Of a stretch of 9,472 nucleotides of DNA, positions 1 through 7,453 are shown one piece after another. Origin of the DNA: Dehalococcoidia bacterium (GTDB lineage Bacteria > Chloroflexota > Dehalococcoidia > GIF9 > AB-539-J10). How positions within the stretch are numbered: position 1 is the stretch's first letter; each line of letters begins with the position of its first letter. The stretch spans positions 1 to 9,472 of the forward strand of contig DAOVDO010000026.1 of assembly GCA_030669525.1 (NCBI GenBank). The letters run 5' to 3'. The notes beneath the pieces are model-generated. The model had not been told where the DNA came from. It worked only from the letters and a program-made list of their open reading frames with translations, and did not search any database. The translations under genes were made by a program, and so were the position numbers.

Positions 1-2
1 TC

Positions 3-179
3 TCTCGTATTAACGCCGCAACACGAGTTCAAGGGCTTTCCTACAGTAAGTTTATGGCCTGCTTGAGTAAATCGAATATAGATGTAAATCGTAAGATGCT
101 GGCTGAGATGGCTGTTAAAGATCCTGGAGGATTCGCCAAATTAGTAACCTCTGTCTTACCCAAAAACACAAATGCTTAA
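3..179 (+). CDS. rplT: 50S ribosomal protein L20, C-terminal part (5' end outside window)
   Basis: An open frame runs in from the left edge and stops at TAA 177-179. It encodes the last 58 residues of a protein. The sequence reads [18 protein letters not shown], then an [21 protein letters not shown] segment, which is the typical C-terminal half of L20 (RINAA..GLSYS.F...L......DRK.LA.LA..DP..F..LV). L20 binds 23S rRNA early in large-subunit assembly. Only the C-terminal globular half is present; the long basic N-terminal helix lies outside the window. The stop codon overlaps the pheS start by 8 bases, so the two genes are very likely translationally coupled. The infC-rpmI-rplT-pheST order is common in bacteria. 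The frame carries no defect. Confidence 0.93.
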   Translation, partial: SRINAATRVQGLSYSKFMACLSKSNIDVNRKMLAEMAVKDPGGFAKLVTSVLPKNTNA

Positions 180-1209
180 ACAGCTTGAAGAAATACAACT
201 AAAGTCTCTTGATGAATTAAGCCAGATCAGGGAACTTAAGAAACTAGAGTCCTGGCGTGTCTACAATTTAGGCAGGAAGAGTAAACTAAATCAAATCCTA
301 CGCTCCCTGGCAAACTTGCCCGTTGAAGAACGTAGGATCATTGGCACTCTAGCCAATGAAGTCAAGGCAACTCTCGAGTCTAGCCTCACAGCGAAGGAAA
401 AATCACTGGAGGAGACTCATATAGCTTCTCTTCTGGAGCAGGCAAATTTTGATATCACCCTTCCTGGACGCCCTATACCCACCGGGCGACTTCATCCTAT
501 CACTCAAACGATTGATGAAATATGCAACATTTTCCAACACATGGGATTCCAGGTATTGGAAGGACCTGATGTAGAGTTGGATTACTACAACTTTGAAGCT
601 CTTAACATCCCGCCGAATCACCCAGCACGAGACATGTTCGCTACTCTATGGATAGATTCGGAGGAGGTCGCTGAACAAGCCAGGCTTTTACGCACTCATA
701 CTTCCCCAATGCAAATAAGAATCATGGAGAAAGAGCGCCCACCAATAAGAGTAATAGTGCCAGGTCGGACTTACCGCTACGAGGCAACAGATGCTACACA
801 TGAATCCATGTTCTACCAGGTAGAAGGCTTGGCAATAGACACAAATATCAGTCTTTCTGACTTAAAAGGCACTCTATTTGAATTCTGTCATTGTCTCTTT
901 GGTAAGGAAAGAAAGGTGCGCTTCAGATGTGATTACTTCCCTTTTGTTGAGCCCGGGGTAGAGATAGCTATAGAATGCTTGAACTGCTGTGGTGCCGGCT
1001 GCAGATTATGTAGCTACAGCGGTTGGCTCGAAATACTGGGTGCTGGTATGGTACATCCCGATGTTCTCAGCCGCGTTGATGTTGACCCTGAAATCTACAG
1101 TGGTTTTGCCTTCGGCATGGGAGTGGAGCGGATACCCATGCTTCACTATGGTATCGACGACATACGCCTTTTTTACGGCAATGACCTCAGATTCTTAAAA
1201 CAATTTTAA
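172..1209 (+). CDS. pheS: Phenylalanyl-tRNA synthetase alpha subunit
   Basis: Catalytic subunit of the cytoplasmic alpha2-beta2 class II synthetase that charges tRNA-Phe. Its 345 residues match the usual family length. Residues 1-90 are a charged helical, coiled-coil-like tRNA-binding arm. Class II motif 1 lies near 108-135 ([10 protein letters not shown], then a [12 protein letters not shown] segment). The THTSPMQIR segment is at 175-183, motif 2 is MFYQVEGL at 213-220, and motif 3 is [14 protein letters not shown] at 311-324. The more usual motif 2 is FHQ.EG, so this protein has Tyr in place of His. Residues 269-280 carry C269-x2-C272 and C277-x2-C280, a zinc-knuckle-like insert known in some PheS lineages just before the [13 protein letters not shown] segment. 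The start ATG lies inside the rplT end with no strong Shine-Dalgarno sequence nearby, which fits coupling to rplT. Confidence 0.98.
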   Translation: MLKQLEEIQLKSLDELSQIRELKKLESWRVYNLGRKSKLNQILRSLANLPVEERRIIGTLANEVKATLESSLTAKEKSLEETHIASLLEQANFDITLPGRPIPTGRLHPITQTIDEICNIFQHMGFQVLEGPDVELDYYNFEALNIPPNHPARDMFATLWIDSEEVAEQARLLRTHTSPMQIRIMEKERPPIRVIVPGRTYRYEATDATHESMFYQVEGLAIDTNISLSDLKGTLFEFCHCLFGKERKVRFRCDYFPFVEPGVEIAIECLNCCGAGCRLCSYSGWLEILGAGMVHPDVLSRVDVDPEIYSGFAFGMGVERIPMLHYGIDDIRLFYGNDLRFLKQF

Positions 1210-1215
1210 TCTCCT

Positions 1216-1250
1216 GGAGGTTACTAATTTAAAGGTTAGTAAATAACATG
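1216..1250 (+). promoter_or_regulatory. pheT ribosome binding site with a hairpin in the SD-to-ATG spacer
   Basis: GGAGG at 1216-1220 is a strong Shine-Dalgarno sequence but lies 27 bases before the only possible start, ATG 1248. The spacer contains TTACTAA (1221-1227) and its exact reverse complement TTAGTAA (1236-1242). Two G-U pairs can extend the stem inward, leaving a TAAA loop. If it folds, the stem brings GGAGG to an effective 5 bases (1243-1247) from ATG. A weaker SD-like AAAGG at 1231-1235 lies in the loop side and would be usable only when the hairpin is open. The repeats are directly visible; the translational role is inference. Confidence 0.55.
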
Positions 1251-3653
1251 AAAGCTTCTCTCAAATGGCTCGGTGAATATGTTGACATAACATATCTTCC
1301 TGAAGAGCTGGCTAAAAAATTAACCATGGCCGGCATAGAGGTCAAAGGCATACAAACTACAGGCGACACCTGGGATAATATAGTGATAGGACAAGTAGTA
1401 GCTATAAATCCTCATCCTAATGCAGACCGATTGACCCTACCTACCGTCAATTTGGGCACCCAGCAGGTTACGGTGGTTTGTGGCGCTCCTAATATTCGTG
1501 TTGGACAAAAGGTACCCTTTGCCTATTTAGGAGCCAGGCTTATTGATGGTCACACTGGAAAAGTTACACTGTTGAAGGCAGCTAAAATTCGCGGCATCTC
1601 CTCCGAAGGTATGGTTTGTTCAGAGAAGGAACTGGGCATTTCCGATGAGCACGAAGGTATCGTTGTCCTACCACCAGAAGCCCCTATAGGCACACCCCTC
1701 AAGGATTACTTAGGCGACACAATATTCGACCTCGATATAACGCCAAATCGCCCGGATTGCTTATCCATAATTGGTATTGCCAGAGAAATTGCCGCCTTAA
1801 CGGAGCAGCCTATTCATTTGCCAGATATCAACTATAAAGAGGCGGATATTCCGATAGATTCCTTGATCTCTATCGACATCATTGAACCGAATTTATGTCC
1901 CAGATACTGCGCCAGTTTGATCACCGGAGTCAAGTTAGGTCCTTCTCCTAACTGGCTGCAACAACATCTGCTAAGTTATGGCATGCGCCCCATAAACAAT
2001 ATTGTCGATATTACCAATTTTGTGATGTTAGAGTATGGTCAACCGCTTCATGCCTTTGATTACCATAAGCTTCAAGGTAAACAGCTTATTATTCGCCGCG
2101 CTAAAGACAACGAGACAATAAGCACCTTAGACGGGATAGGGAGACGCCTCATTCCCGACATTCTTGCTATTGCTGACAAGGAGAGAGCCGTTGCCATTGC
2201 TGGCATTATGGGTGGGTTGGATGCAGAGGTCACCGATGCCACCACCGCTATCCTTTTGGAGTCAGCAAATTTCGACCATACTATCATCCGCCGAGGAGCT
2301 AAGCATCTTAATTTGCAAAGCGAAGCTTCCATTCGCTTTGACAAAGGGTTAAGCCCTGACTTGCCATTAATAGCATTGAAGCGAGCTACTCAATTACTCC
2401 TGGAAATAACAGATGGTAAAGCTGCCAAGGGCATAATCGACGCCTACCCAGGCAAAACAGAAACAAAGGCTATTTTACTCTCTACTAAGGAAGTGACGCG
2501 TCTTTCAGGCCTAGAAGTTACTGCTGACAAAATCCTCATGGTATTAAAATCTCTGGGCTTCGAATGTCAGGAAACAGACTCGCCGCCTACACGAATCTCT
2601 GTGCTCTATCCTTACTGGCGTAGTGATATCAAATGTGCTGCTGACCTAGTAGAAGAAGTAATCCGCATCATTGGCTACGATAAAATTCCCATAACTCTGA
2701 TTAGCGCTCCTCTGCCAGCACAGAATCCTACACAAGAGCTCAGCTTCAAACAAAAATTGCGCCATACCCTTACTGGTTGGGGATTTCAAGAAATATTGAC
2801 TTTTTCTTTAACCAGCCTAGAAAAGTTACAGGGACTTACCCCAAAACTCCAGACCCAGGTTAATCCACTAAAGATAGCTAATCCAATGACAAAGGAACAG
2901 GAATATTTGCGCACCACACTACGTGCTGGTCTCTTGACCACTTTGGCTAACAATCAGAGGCACGATCAATCAGGCATAAGGCTGTTTGAAATTGGAAAGA
3001 TATTCCTTCCCCAGGGAAAAGAGCTACCCTATGAAAAAGAAATGCTGTGTATCACCTTCAGCGGCAATAGACAGGAGCTATCATGGCATGAAGCTGGTGA
3101 GCCGCTTGATTTCTTTGATGCCAAAGGGATAGTGGAGAATCTGATGAACCAGTTAGGGCTCGCAGCAACATTTGAGGATAGCGATGACACAGGTTTATTC
3201 CCTGGTAGAAGGGCAAATATTGCCATTAGCGGTAGCAAAGTGGGTGTTTTAGGTGATTTGCATCCCGAAGTAGCACAAGCCTTCGAACTCCCTAATAATG
3301 TTTGCCTTATTGAAATGGATATTGAAAAGCTAATGAACAGTGCAAGTAAGGCGAAGAAATATCAACCTATCCCGCGATTTCCCAGTATAACCAGGGACAT
3401 TGCTTTGGTAATAGATAAGCAAGTAAGTTATCAGCAGGTAGATGACATAATCCAGGACTTCCCGCTAATTAAGAAAGCCACTCTTTTCGACCTTTATGGT
3501 GGTGAACAGATACCCGAGGGTAAGAAATCCTTCGCGATAAGAATTGTCTATCAATCTCCTGATCGCACTTTGACTGATGAAGAAGTCGACAAACCTCATC
3601 CAAAGCTTTTAGATAGATTACATCGTGAACTGGGTGCTGCTCTGAGAGAATGA
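1248..3653 (+). CDS. pheT: Phenylalanyl-tRNA synthetase beta subunit
   Basis: The beta subunit carries tRNA binding and editing of mischarged Tyr-tRNA-Phe, and pairs with PheS. It is full length at 801 residues. Domains in order: an N-terminal segment (1-38); an EMAP/OB-fold tRNA-binding domain (about 42-150, with NPHPNADRL and VVCGAPN); the B3/B4 editing region (about 210-390, with NNIVDITNFVMLEYGQPLHAFD spread over 250-271); the B5 domain (about 408-480, with the acidic LVEEV at 467-471); a catalytic-like core (about 495-690); and the C-terminal FDX-ACB anticodon-binding domain (about 706-801, with RFPSITRDIALVID). An in-frame stop at 1230-1232 and the absence of other start codons after it fix the start at ATG 1248. 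The strong GGAGG is 27 bases upstream, separated from the start by a hairpin that is listed as its own feature. Confidence 0.98.
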   Translation: MKASLKWLGEYVDITYLPEELAKKLTMAGIEVKGIQTTGDTWDNIVIGQVVAINPHPNADRLTLPTVNLGTQQVTVVCGAPNIRVGQKVPFAYLGARLIDGHTGKVTLLKAAKIRGISSEGMVCSEKELGISDEHEGIVVLPPEAPIGTPLKDYLGDTIFDLDITPNRPDCLSIIGIAREIAALTEQPIHLPDINYKEADIPIDSLISIDIIEPNLCPRYCASLITGVKLGPSPNWLQQHLLSYGMRPINNIVDITNFVMLEYGQPLHAFDYHKLQGKQLIIRRAKDNETISTLDGIGRRLIPDILAIADKERAVAIAGIMGGLDAEVTDATTAILLESANFDHTIIRRGAKHLNLQSEASIRFDKGLSPDLPLIALKRATQLLLEITDGKAAKGIIDAYPGKTETKAILLSTKEVTRLSGLEVTADKILMVLKSLGFECQETDSPPTRISVLYPYWRSDIKCAADLVEEVIRIIGYDKIPITLISAPLPAQNPTQELSFKQKLRHTLTGWGFQEILTFSLTSLEKLQGLTPKLQTQVNPLKIANPMTKEQEYLRTTLRAGLLTTLANNQRHDQSGIRLFEIGKIFLPQGKELPYEKEMLCITFSGNRQELSWHEAGEPLDFFDAKGIVENLMNQLGLAATFEDSDDTGLFPGRRANIAISGSKVGVLGDLHPEVAQAFELPNNVCLIEMDIEKLMNSASKAKKYQPIPRFPSITRDIALVIDKQVSYQQVDDIIQDFPLIKKATLFDLYGGEQIPEGKKSFAIRIVYQSPDRTLTDEEVDKPHPKLLDRLHRELGAALRE

Positions 3654-3760
3654 TTCTTTAACTCTAAGCCCTACCGGTTATTATCGGAAACCTCCGGCTC
3701 ACGTTGTTTCTGGTTATTGTAATCCAACACCTTTATGATAGCGGTATGCCTGTATCCAGG

Positions 3761-4777
3761 CTAGATATACCTGCCCACTGATTTGGCAACCAGTCTGAGT
3801 TCCTTCATTAACTTGGCGAAATCGGACGGAGTAAGTGACTGAAGCCCATCCACCAGAGCTTCCTTGGGATTAGGGTGGACTTCGATTAGAAGCCCATCAG
3901 CACCAGCGGCTACAGCTGCTTTGGCTATCGCCGGAACAAAGGAATAATGACCAGCAGCATGACTGGGGTCAACAATTAAAGGCAAATGGCTGAATTTTTT
4001 AACTACGGGTATGGAACTAATATCCAGAGAAAAACGAATACTATCCTCAAAGGTTCTGATACCTCTTTCGCACAGAATAACCCTACTATTTCCCTCCGCC
4101 AGTAGATAATCGGCAGCTGTAAGCCACTCCTTGATAGTAGACGCTAGTCCCCGTTTCAGTATAACCGGACACTTTTTTCTGCCTATCTCCGTAAGCAGGG
4201 CATAGTTCTGCATATTTCGAGCACCGACCTGCAGAATATCAGCATACCTGGATACCTTACTAACATCATGAGGATCTACTACTTCTGTGACCACAGGTAT
4301 GTTGAATAATTGTCTGGCTTGCGCTATTAATTCCAGACCAGCCTGTTCTAATCCTTTGAAGCTAAAAGGGGAAGTTCGTGGTTTGAAGGCACCACCACGT
4401 AGAATACAAGCTCCGCATCCTTTCACAGCCCTGACCGCTTCCATAAACTGCTCTTCACCCTCGATAGCACAGGGACCTGCCATAACAACAATTCGTTTAC
4501 CCCCTATCTCAATTCCATTAACTGAAACAAGGGTGTCTTCTGCCTTAAATTCTCTGGAGGCTAGCTTATAAGGTTTCATAATCCGCGAAACACTCTCCAC
4601 ACCGGGGAGCACGGCAAATATATCTGTGGGTAGTTTTCCCGTATTCGTTCCCAATATAGCCACCACTGTTTTTTCCGTACCCAAATTCAACTGAACGTCC
4701 AGCTTCATCGATTTAGCTCGCTGTACCACCGCATCTATCTCTTCTTGAGTGGTATCCCTTCTCATCTCTACTATCAT
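3761..4777 (-). CDS. aroF: 3-deoxy-7-phosphoheptulonate (DAHP) synthase, type I-beta with N-terminal ferredoxin-like domain
   Basis: Condenses phosphoenolpyruvate and erythrose 4-phosphate to DAHP, the first step towards chorismate and the aromatic amino acids, in the cytoplasm. At 338 residues it has the length and layout of the Thermotoga-type enzyme: a ferredoxin-like regulatory domain (about 1-65), a linker with PYKLASREF (69-77), then a TIM barrel. Metal ligands expected for the family are visible: C103 in AGPC, H273 in DPSHAAG, E299 in IEVHP and D310 in VDG. Substrate-binding segments are GGAFKPRTSP (128-137) and LKRG (207-210). In this family the N-terminal domain mediates feedback inhibition by Tyr or Phe. 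No other aro gene is adjacent. The gene converges on pheT with a 107-base gap. AGGGA lies a few bases before the ATG and fixes the start. Confidence 0.96.
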   Translation of the reverse strand: MIVEMRRDTTQEEIDAVVQRAKSMKLDVQLNLGTEKTVVAILGTNTGKLPTDIFAVLPGVESVSRIMKPYKLASREFKAEDTLVSVNGIEIGGKRIVVMAGPCAIEGEEQFMEAVRAVKGCGACILRGGAFKPRTSPFSFKGLEQAGLELIAQARQLFNIPVVTEVVDPHDVSKVSRYADILQVGARNMQNYALLTEIGRKKCPVILKRGLASTIKEWLTAADYLLAEGNSRVILCERGIRTFEDSIRFSLDISSIPVVKKFSHLPLIVDPSHAAGHYSFVPAIAKAAVAAGADGLLIEVHPNPKEALVDGLQSLTPSDFAKLMKELRLVAKSVGRYI

Positions 4778-4822
4778 ATTTCCCTACCAAAATATAAATT
4801 TAATACTATTTCATCGAAGCCC

Positions 4823-4851
4823 ATCGTACGCGATTTGGGTAAGCGAATCAA
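4823..4851 (-). promoter_or_regulatory. Candidate sigma70-type promoter for aroF
   Basis: On the minus strand, TTGATT (4846-4851) is followed after exactly 17 bases by TACGAT (4823-4828). Each hexamer matches the consensus at 4 of 6 positions. The pair lies in the 136-base gap between feoB and aroF, 46 bases before the aroF ATG. It would let aroF be transcribed apart from the iron genes upstream. A TATATT closer to the ATG (near 4793) has no good -35 partner. No clear operator is visible here. Confidence 0.35.
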
Positions 4852-4913
4852 ATTGTTACCGCACTGATAAAAAAAATCCAATCGTCTTAAACGCCAAAAC
4901 GGCTACTCTATAA

Positions 4914-6620
4914 TCAAAGGATTAAATTCAATACCCCTCCCGTTATGAGAGCAGCAGAAATCATTATCCCTGATGATTTGAGCATATTCAAAAGCCCAAG
5001 TTGCCTGAGAAGAACAACGAAGGTAGCTATACATGGAAAGAACATGGCTAAAACTACACTACCTACAACCAATTGCTCAGCGGTTAAGGCTAGAGGAGCC
5101 ATCACACCCAGAGCAACATCCTTGCGCAGAAATCCAATCACCAGAGCTGTTACTGCCTCTTTGGGCAAACCGAGTAGGCCCGTCACCACTGGTGCGGCGA
5201 AATTAGCAATTGCGTCAAATACACCCAGAATATATAGTATATTGATTACCAGTATAGCTCCCAAGAATATGGGAATCGCCTCTACCAGGAACCCATAGGT
5301 TCGCATCCACAGCTTCTGTAACACGGTTCGCCACGGTGGCAAACGGTAGGGAGGAATTTCGATTAACAGTTCGGGGCTAAATCCCTTTACACTATGGTTG
5401 AGAATAATGCCCAATATGACCCAAACCACAAACAATGTCCCATAAACTAGGGCTACATACTGCAGCCCATGTGCACCAACCAGACCAAAAATCATTGCCT
5501 GTAAAGCAGCACAGGGCACGGCTATTGATATTAATGTAGCGGCGATGAACTGCTCTCTCTTGCTTTCCAGAATGCGGGTAGCCAGAATAGCCGGCACATT
5601 GCAGCCAAGACCAAGTAATGTTGGGATGATAGCGTATCCGTGGAGCCCCAGGCGATGCATCGCAGAATCCATTAAAACTGCCAATCGCGGTAGGTATCCT
5701 GTATCCTCAAGCAGCCCTAGCACCAGATAGAAAGAGACAATATAAGGTAGGACCATCGCAAAGGGTACATAGAGTCCACTGGATAGTAGGCCAAATGACT
5801 CAGTAAAATTGATTTCGCCACCGGTGACCCTACCAATTATAGTATCGTGGAGGAAACCACTGCCTCCCATAAGATTGCTTGACTTTAATACCACCGGAGC
5901 CCAAATGTTATTAAAGAACGGGTCGAAAACATAATTAATCAAGCTCTCACCTATGAAACGAATCAATATAAAACTGATAAATAGAACAGCTATAGCTATA
6001 CAGCCGCCAGACAATGGTTTTACACTGGCATCAGTTAGATGTTCAAACCACGTATGATGACGATGAGTGATGAACTGAACCTGATCCACGATTTTACCTA
6101 CGGCAGTCCAGCGGCTATTATGACTGCGCTTGGGAATTTCTGGTGAAGTGGCTGTGAGAATACTTCCCACCAGCTCTTTTATTCCCTCACCAGTCAATGC
6201 CACAGTTGGAATCACCGGCACTGCCAGGAGTTTATTCAATTTATCTGTATCTATATGTATACCCCGGTGTTTGGTATCATCCCACATATTCAGTGCTACG
6301 ACCACCGGGATGTCCCGCTCCAGTAGCTGTAAAGTCAAATAGAGGTTTCTTTCCAGATTAGTCGCATTAACCACGTTAATAACTATATCCCCTGTGGCTA
6401 GCATCTGTAAGGCTATTCTCTCAACCTCAGTGGTTGGCTCTAAGGTATAGGTACCTGGTACGTCAATAACCTCAGCAACTTCCTCACCCAGCTTCATTAA
6501 CCCTCGAGTATAGCTGACCGTTGTACCAGGATAGTTGGAAGCAATGACACGGATCCCGGTTAGGCGGGAGAAGATAACGCTTTTACCCACATTGGGATTA
6601 CCCATCAGCAGTATCTTCAT
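4914..6620 (-). CDS. feoB: Ferrous iron transport protein B, short variant
   Basis: Inner-membrane Fe(II) permease fused to a GTP-binding domain. The N-terminal G domain is clear: G1 GNPNVGKS (7-14), a G2 region NYPGTTV (29-35), G3 DVPGTY (53-58), G4 NMWD (111-114) and a G5-like ALTGEG (141-146). A helical linker (about 145-200) leads into a membrane part with several hydrophobic segments between about 205 and 568. Family membrane motifs are GLGCNVPAI (337-345), EIPPYRLP (421-428), GFLRKD (496-501) and PCIAT (529-533). The protein is shorter (568 residues) than the roughly 650-770 residues of many FeoBs. Where classic FeoB has a CSARLPVY- or CGARLPVY-type segment, it reads PCAALQAMIFGL (369-380). 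It begins 5 bases after feoA ends, so they form one operon. Iron is the likely substrate; manganese is not excluded. Confidence 0.93.
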   Translation of the reverse strand: MKILLMGNPNVGKSVIFSRLTGIRVIASNYPGTTVSYTRGLMKLGEEVAEVIDVPGTYTLEPTTEVERIALQMLATGDIVINVVNATNLERNLYLTLQLLERDIPVVVALNMWDDTKHRGIHIDTDKLNKLLAVPVIPTVALTGEGIKELVGSILTATSPEIPKRSHNSRWTAVGKIVDQVQFITHRHHTWFEHLTDASVKPLSGGCIAIAVLFISFILIRFIGESLINYVFDPFFNNIWAPVVLKSSNLMGGSGFLHDTIIGRVTGGEINFTESFGLLSSGLYVPFAMVLPYIVSFYLVLGLLEDTGYLPRLAVLMDSAMHRLGLHGYAIIPTLLGLGCNVPAILATRILESKREQFIAATLISIAVPCAALQAMIFGLVGAHGLQYVALVYGTLFVVWVILGIILNHSVKGFSPELLIEIPPYRLPPWRTVLQKLWMRTYGFLVEAIPIFLGAILVINILYILGVFDAIANFAAPVVTGLLGLPKEAVTALVIGFLRKDVALGVMAPLALTAEQLVVGSVVLAMFFPCIATFVVLLRQLGLLNMLKSSGIMISAALITGGVLNLIL

Positions 6621-6625
6621 TCAAC

Positions 6626-6868
6626 TCAGTCTAAGGCAACTATTATTCTGCTGGCCATACCATAGCCTATAGCTAACTGTACTCTATCTACCTGAATAGT
6701 CACAGGTCCTCTCATAAACATAGCACTAATTTTAGTTACTCTCTTACCAGGTCTAATGCCCATCGCACTAAGTCGGCTAACCATTCCATATCCACCACGA
6801 ATCTGTACCACTATGCCACTGTGTCCTGTCGGCATTAGCCCTAAAGTCGTTTGTTTTCCATCAGGCAT
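6626..6868 (-). CDS. feoA: FeoA-family small SH3-like protein
   Basis: A cytoplasmic partner of FeoB with an SH3-like beta-barrel fold, thought to modulate FeoB activity. At 80 residues it is the normal size for a stand-alone FeoA domain. Typical features are GHSGIVVQIRGG (15-26), then RLSAMGIRPGKRV (32-44) matching the family's RL..MG...G..V core, and GPVTIQVDRVQLAIG (54-68), where the family usually has G...V.......ALG. It ends in GYGMASRIIVALD, which fits the A..I.V end of the domain. AAAGGA at 6878-6883 (minus strand) sits 9 bases before the ATG and supports this start. It lies immediately before feoB with a 5-base gap and 117 bases after the dtxR-family gene, consistent with co-regulation. 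Confidence 0.92.
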   Translation of the reverse strand: MPDGKQTTLGLMPTGHSGIVVQIRGGYGMVSRLSAMGIRPGKRVTKISAMFMRGPVTIQVDRVQLAIGYGMASRIIVALD

Positions 6869-6889
6869 AACCAGGTTTCCTTTCTATTT

Positions 6890-6975
6890 CCGATTGATTT
6901 CCCCCAATTATCCTATCTCTATATCCTGCGAGTACTCTTTTTATACATGCTATGAATACTCAAAGTATCAATCGG
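6890..6975 (-). promoter_or_regulatory. Nested inverted repeats in the dtxR-feoA spacer (candidate feo leader or operator region)
   Basis: On the minus strand the outer arms are CCGATTGAT (6967-6975) and ATCAATCGG (6890-6898), a perfect 9-base inverted pair. Inside them, GAGTATTC (6954-6961) can pair with GAGTACTC (6930-6937) over 8 bases with one G-U, leaving a 16-base loop. The inner arms are also near-identical, near-palindromic copies of one 8-mer, so they could instead be paired protein-binding sites. The outer 3' arm ends 6 bases before the feoA ribosome binding site. AT-rich candidates such as TATAAA (near 6945) and GATAAT (near 6910) lack a good -35 at standard spacing. The repeats are seen directly; any role is inference. 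It matches no riboswitch that I recognise. Confidence 0.45.
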
Positions 6976-6985
6976 AGGTTTTCAG

Positions 6986-7387
6986 CTATTCAGATTTTCC
7001 ATCGGGTGATGCCAACGCAATCTCAACAAATTCTATCAGTCTCTCCAAGGTAATCGGACTGATGAAGTGCTCCATCTTACATGCATCCTTCCAGGCTGTA
7101 TCGGCATCAATTCCCAGTACTTCAATCATAAACTTTCCCAGTGCCTTATGGCGTCGAAGTACATCTTCAGCTATTATTTTCCCTTCGACAGTAAGTTCCA
7201 CAGAGCCGTACCTCTCATGCTTAATAAATCCCCTTTCAGAAAGCTTCTTAAGGGCAGATATAACACTGGGTTTCTTTACCCCTAGTATCCTGCTGATGTT
7301 AGTCACTCTCACCACCTCCCCCTCCTCAGTGAGCATAACAATCTTCTCGAGATAATCCTCCATACTGGGACTCTGCTGCTTTACCAT
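6986..7387 (-). CDS. DtxR/MntR-family metal-dependent transcriptional repressor
   Basis: A cytoplasmic metal-sensing repressor that probably controls its own gene and feoAB. At 133 residues it has the MntR-like architecture: an N-terminal winged helix (about 8-65, with VTNISRILGVKKPSVISALK over 28-47) and a metal-binding dimerisation domain (about 70-125). It lacks the C-terminal SH3-like domain of classic DtxR. By alignment to known members, metal ligands are D11 and E14 (SMEDYLE), H80 (RRH), C103, E106 and H107 (DACKMEH). D11 matches MntR Asp8, whereas C103 matches DtxR Cys102, so the site is mixed and Fe(II) versus Mn(II) preference cannot be read off. The next gene downstream is feoA, which favours iron. 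The Shine-Dalgarno sequence is weak. An internal start at M9 is possible but would trim the N-terminus close to D11. Confidence 0.92.
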   Translation of the reverse strand: MVKQQSPSMEDYLEKIVMLTEEGEVVRVTNISRILGVKKPSVISALKKLSERGFIKHERYGSVELTVEGKIIAEDVLRRHKALGKFMIEVLGIDADTAWKDACKMEHFISPITLERLIEFVEIALASPDGKSE

Positions 7388-7421
7388 CTTACTTGCCAGC
7401 GCATTAACACCTTCTGTATTC

Positions 7422-7439
7422 TGTTAGAACTGTCTAACA
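7422..7439. promoter_or_regulatory. Palindromic operator candidate at the dtxR transcription start
   Basis: TGTTAGA (7422-7428), a 4-base centre ACTG, and TCTAACA (7433-7439) form a perfect 7-4-7 inverted repeat. It begins 5 bases downstream of the -10 hexamer, so it covers about +1 to +18. The TTAG...CTAA core resembles the general style of DtxR-family boxes, though it is not the canonical DtxR or MntR box. Position and symmetry suggest that the regulator represses itself here. No second copy of this motif is seen before feoA, which would then have to depend on read-through or on a different site. Confidence 0.55.
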
Positions 7440-7444
7440 ATGCA

Positions 7445-7453
7445 ATTATATCA
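7445..7453 (-). promoter_or_regulatory. Extended -10 promoter of the dtxR-family gene
   Basis: The minus strand reads TGA-TATAAT, with a perfect -10 hexamer at 7445-7450 and the extended TGn element at 7451-7453. There is no good -35 hexamer 16-18 bases upstream, which extended -10 promoters often tolerate. Transcription would start near 7437-7439, about 50 bases before the ATG at 7387, inside the neighbouring palindrome. Confidence 0.6.

Noticed and set aside
3654..3760. Possible bidirectional terminator between pheT and aroF
   Set aside because: Only short stems (such as GCCTG/CAGGC at 3748-3761) and scattered CCGG are seen, with no T tract on either strand. I could not support a terminator.
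4869..4903. Possible terminator after feoB (T8 tract on the minus strand at 4869-4876)
   Set aside because: The only nearby stem is three to four pairs (GCC/GGC) and is 16 bases away from the T tract, so it is not a convincing intrinsic terminator.
6869..6985. A known metal riboswitch before feoA
   Set aside because: Inverted repeats exist, but I recognise no conserved core of a described riboswitch class. It is kept only as an unassigned regulatory region.
6756..7355. A 199-codon plus-strand frame antisense to feoA and the dtxR-family gene
   Set aside because: Its translation is low-complexity and rich in Ser, Ile and Pro, it is the reverse shadow of two clearly recognisable proteins, and it has no ribosome binding site.
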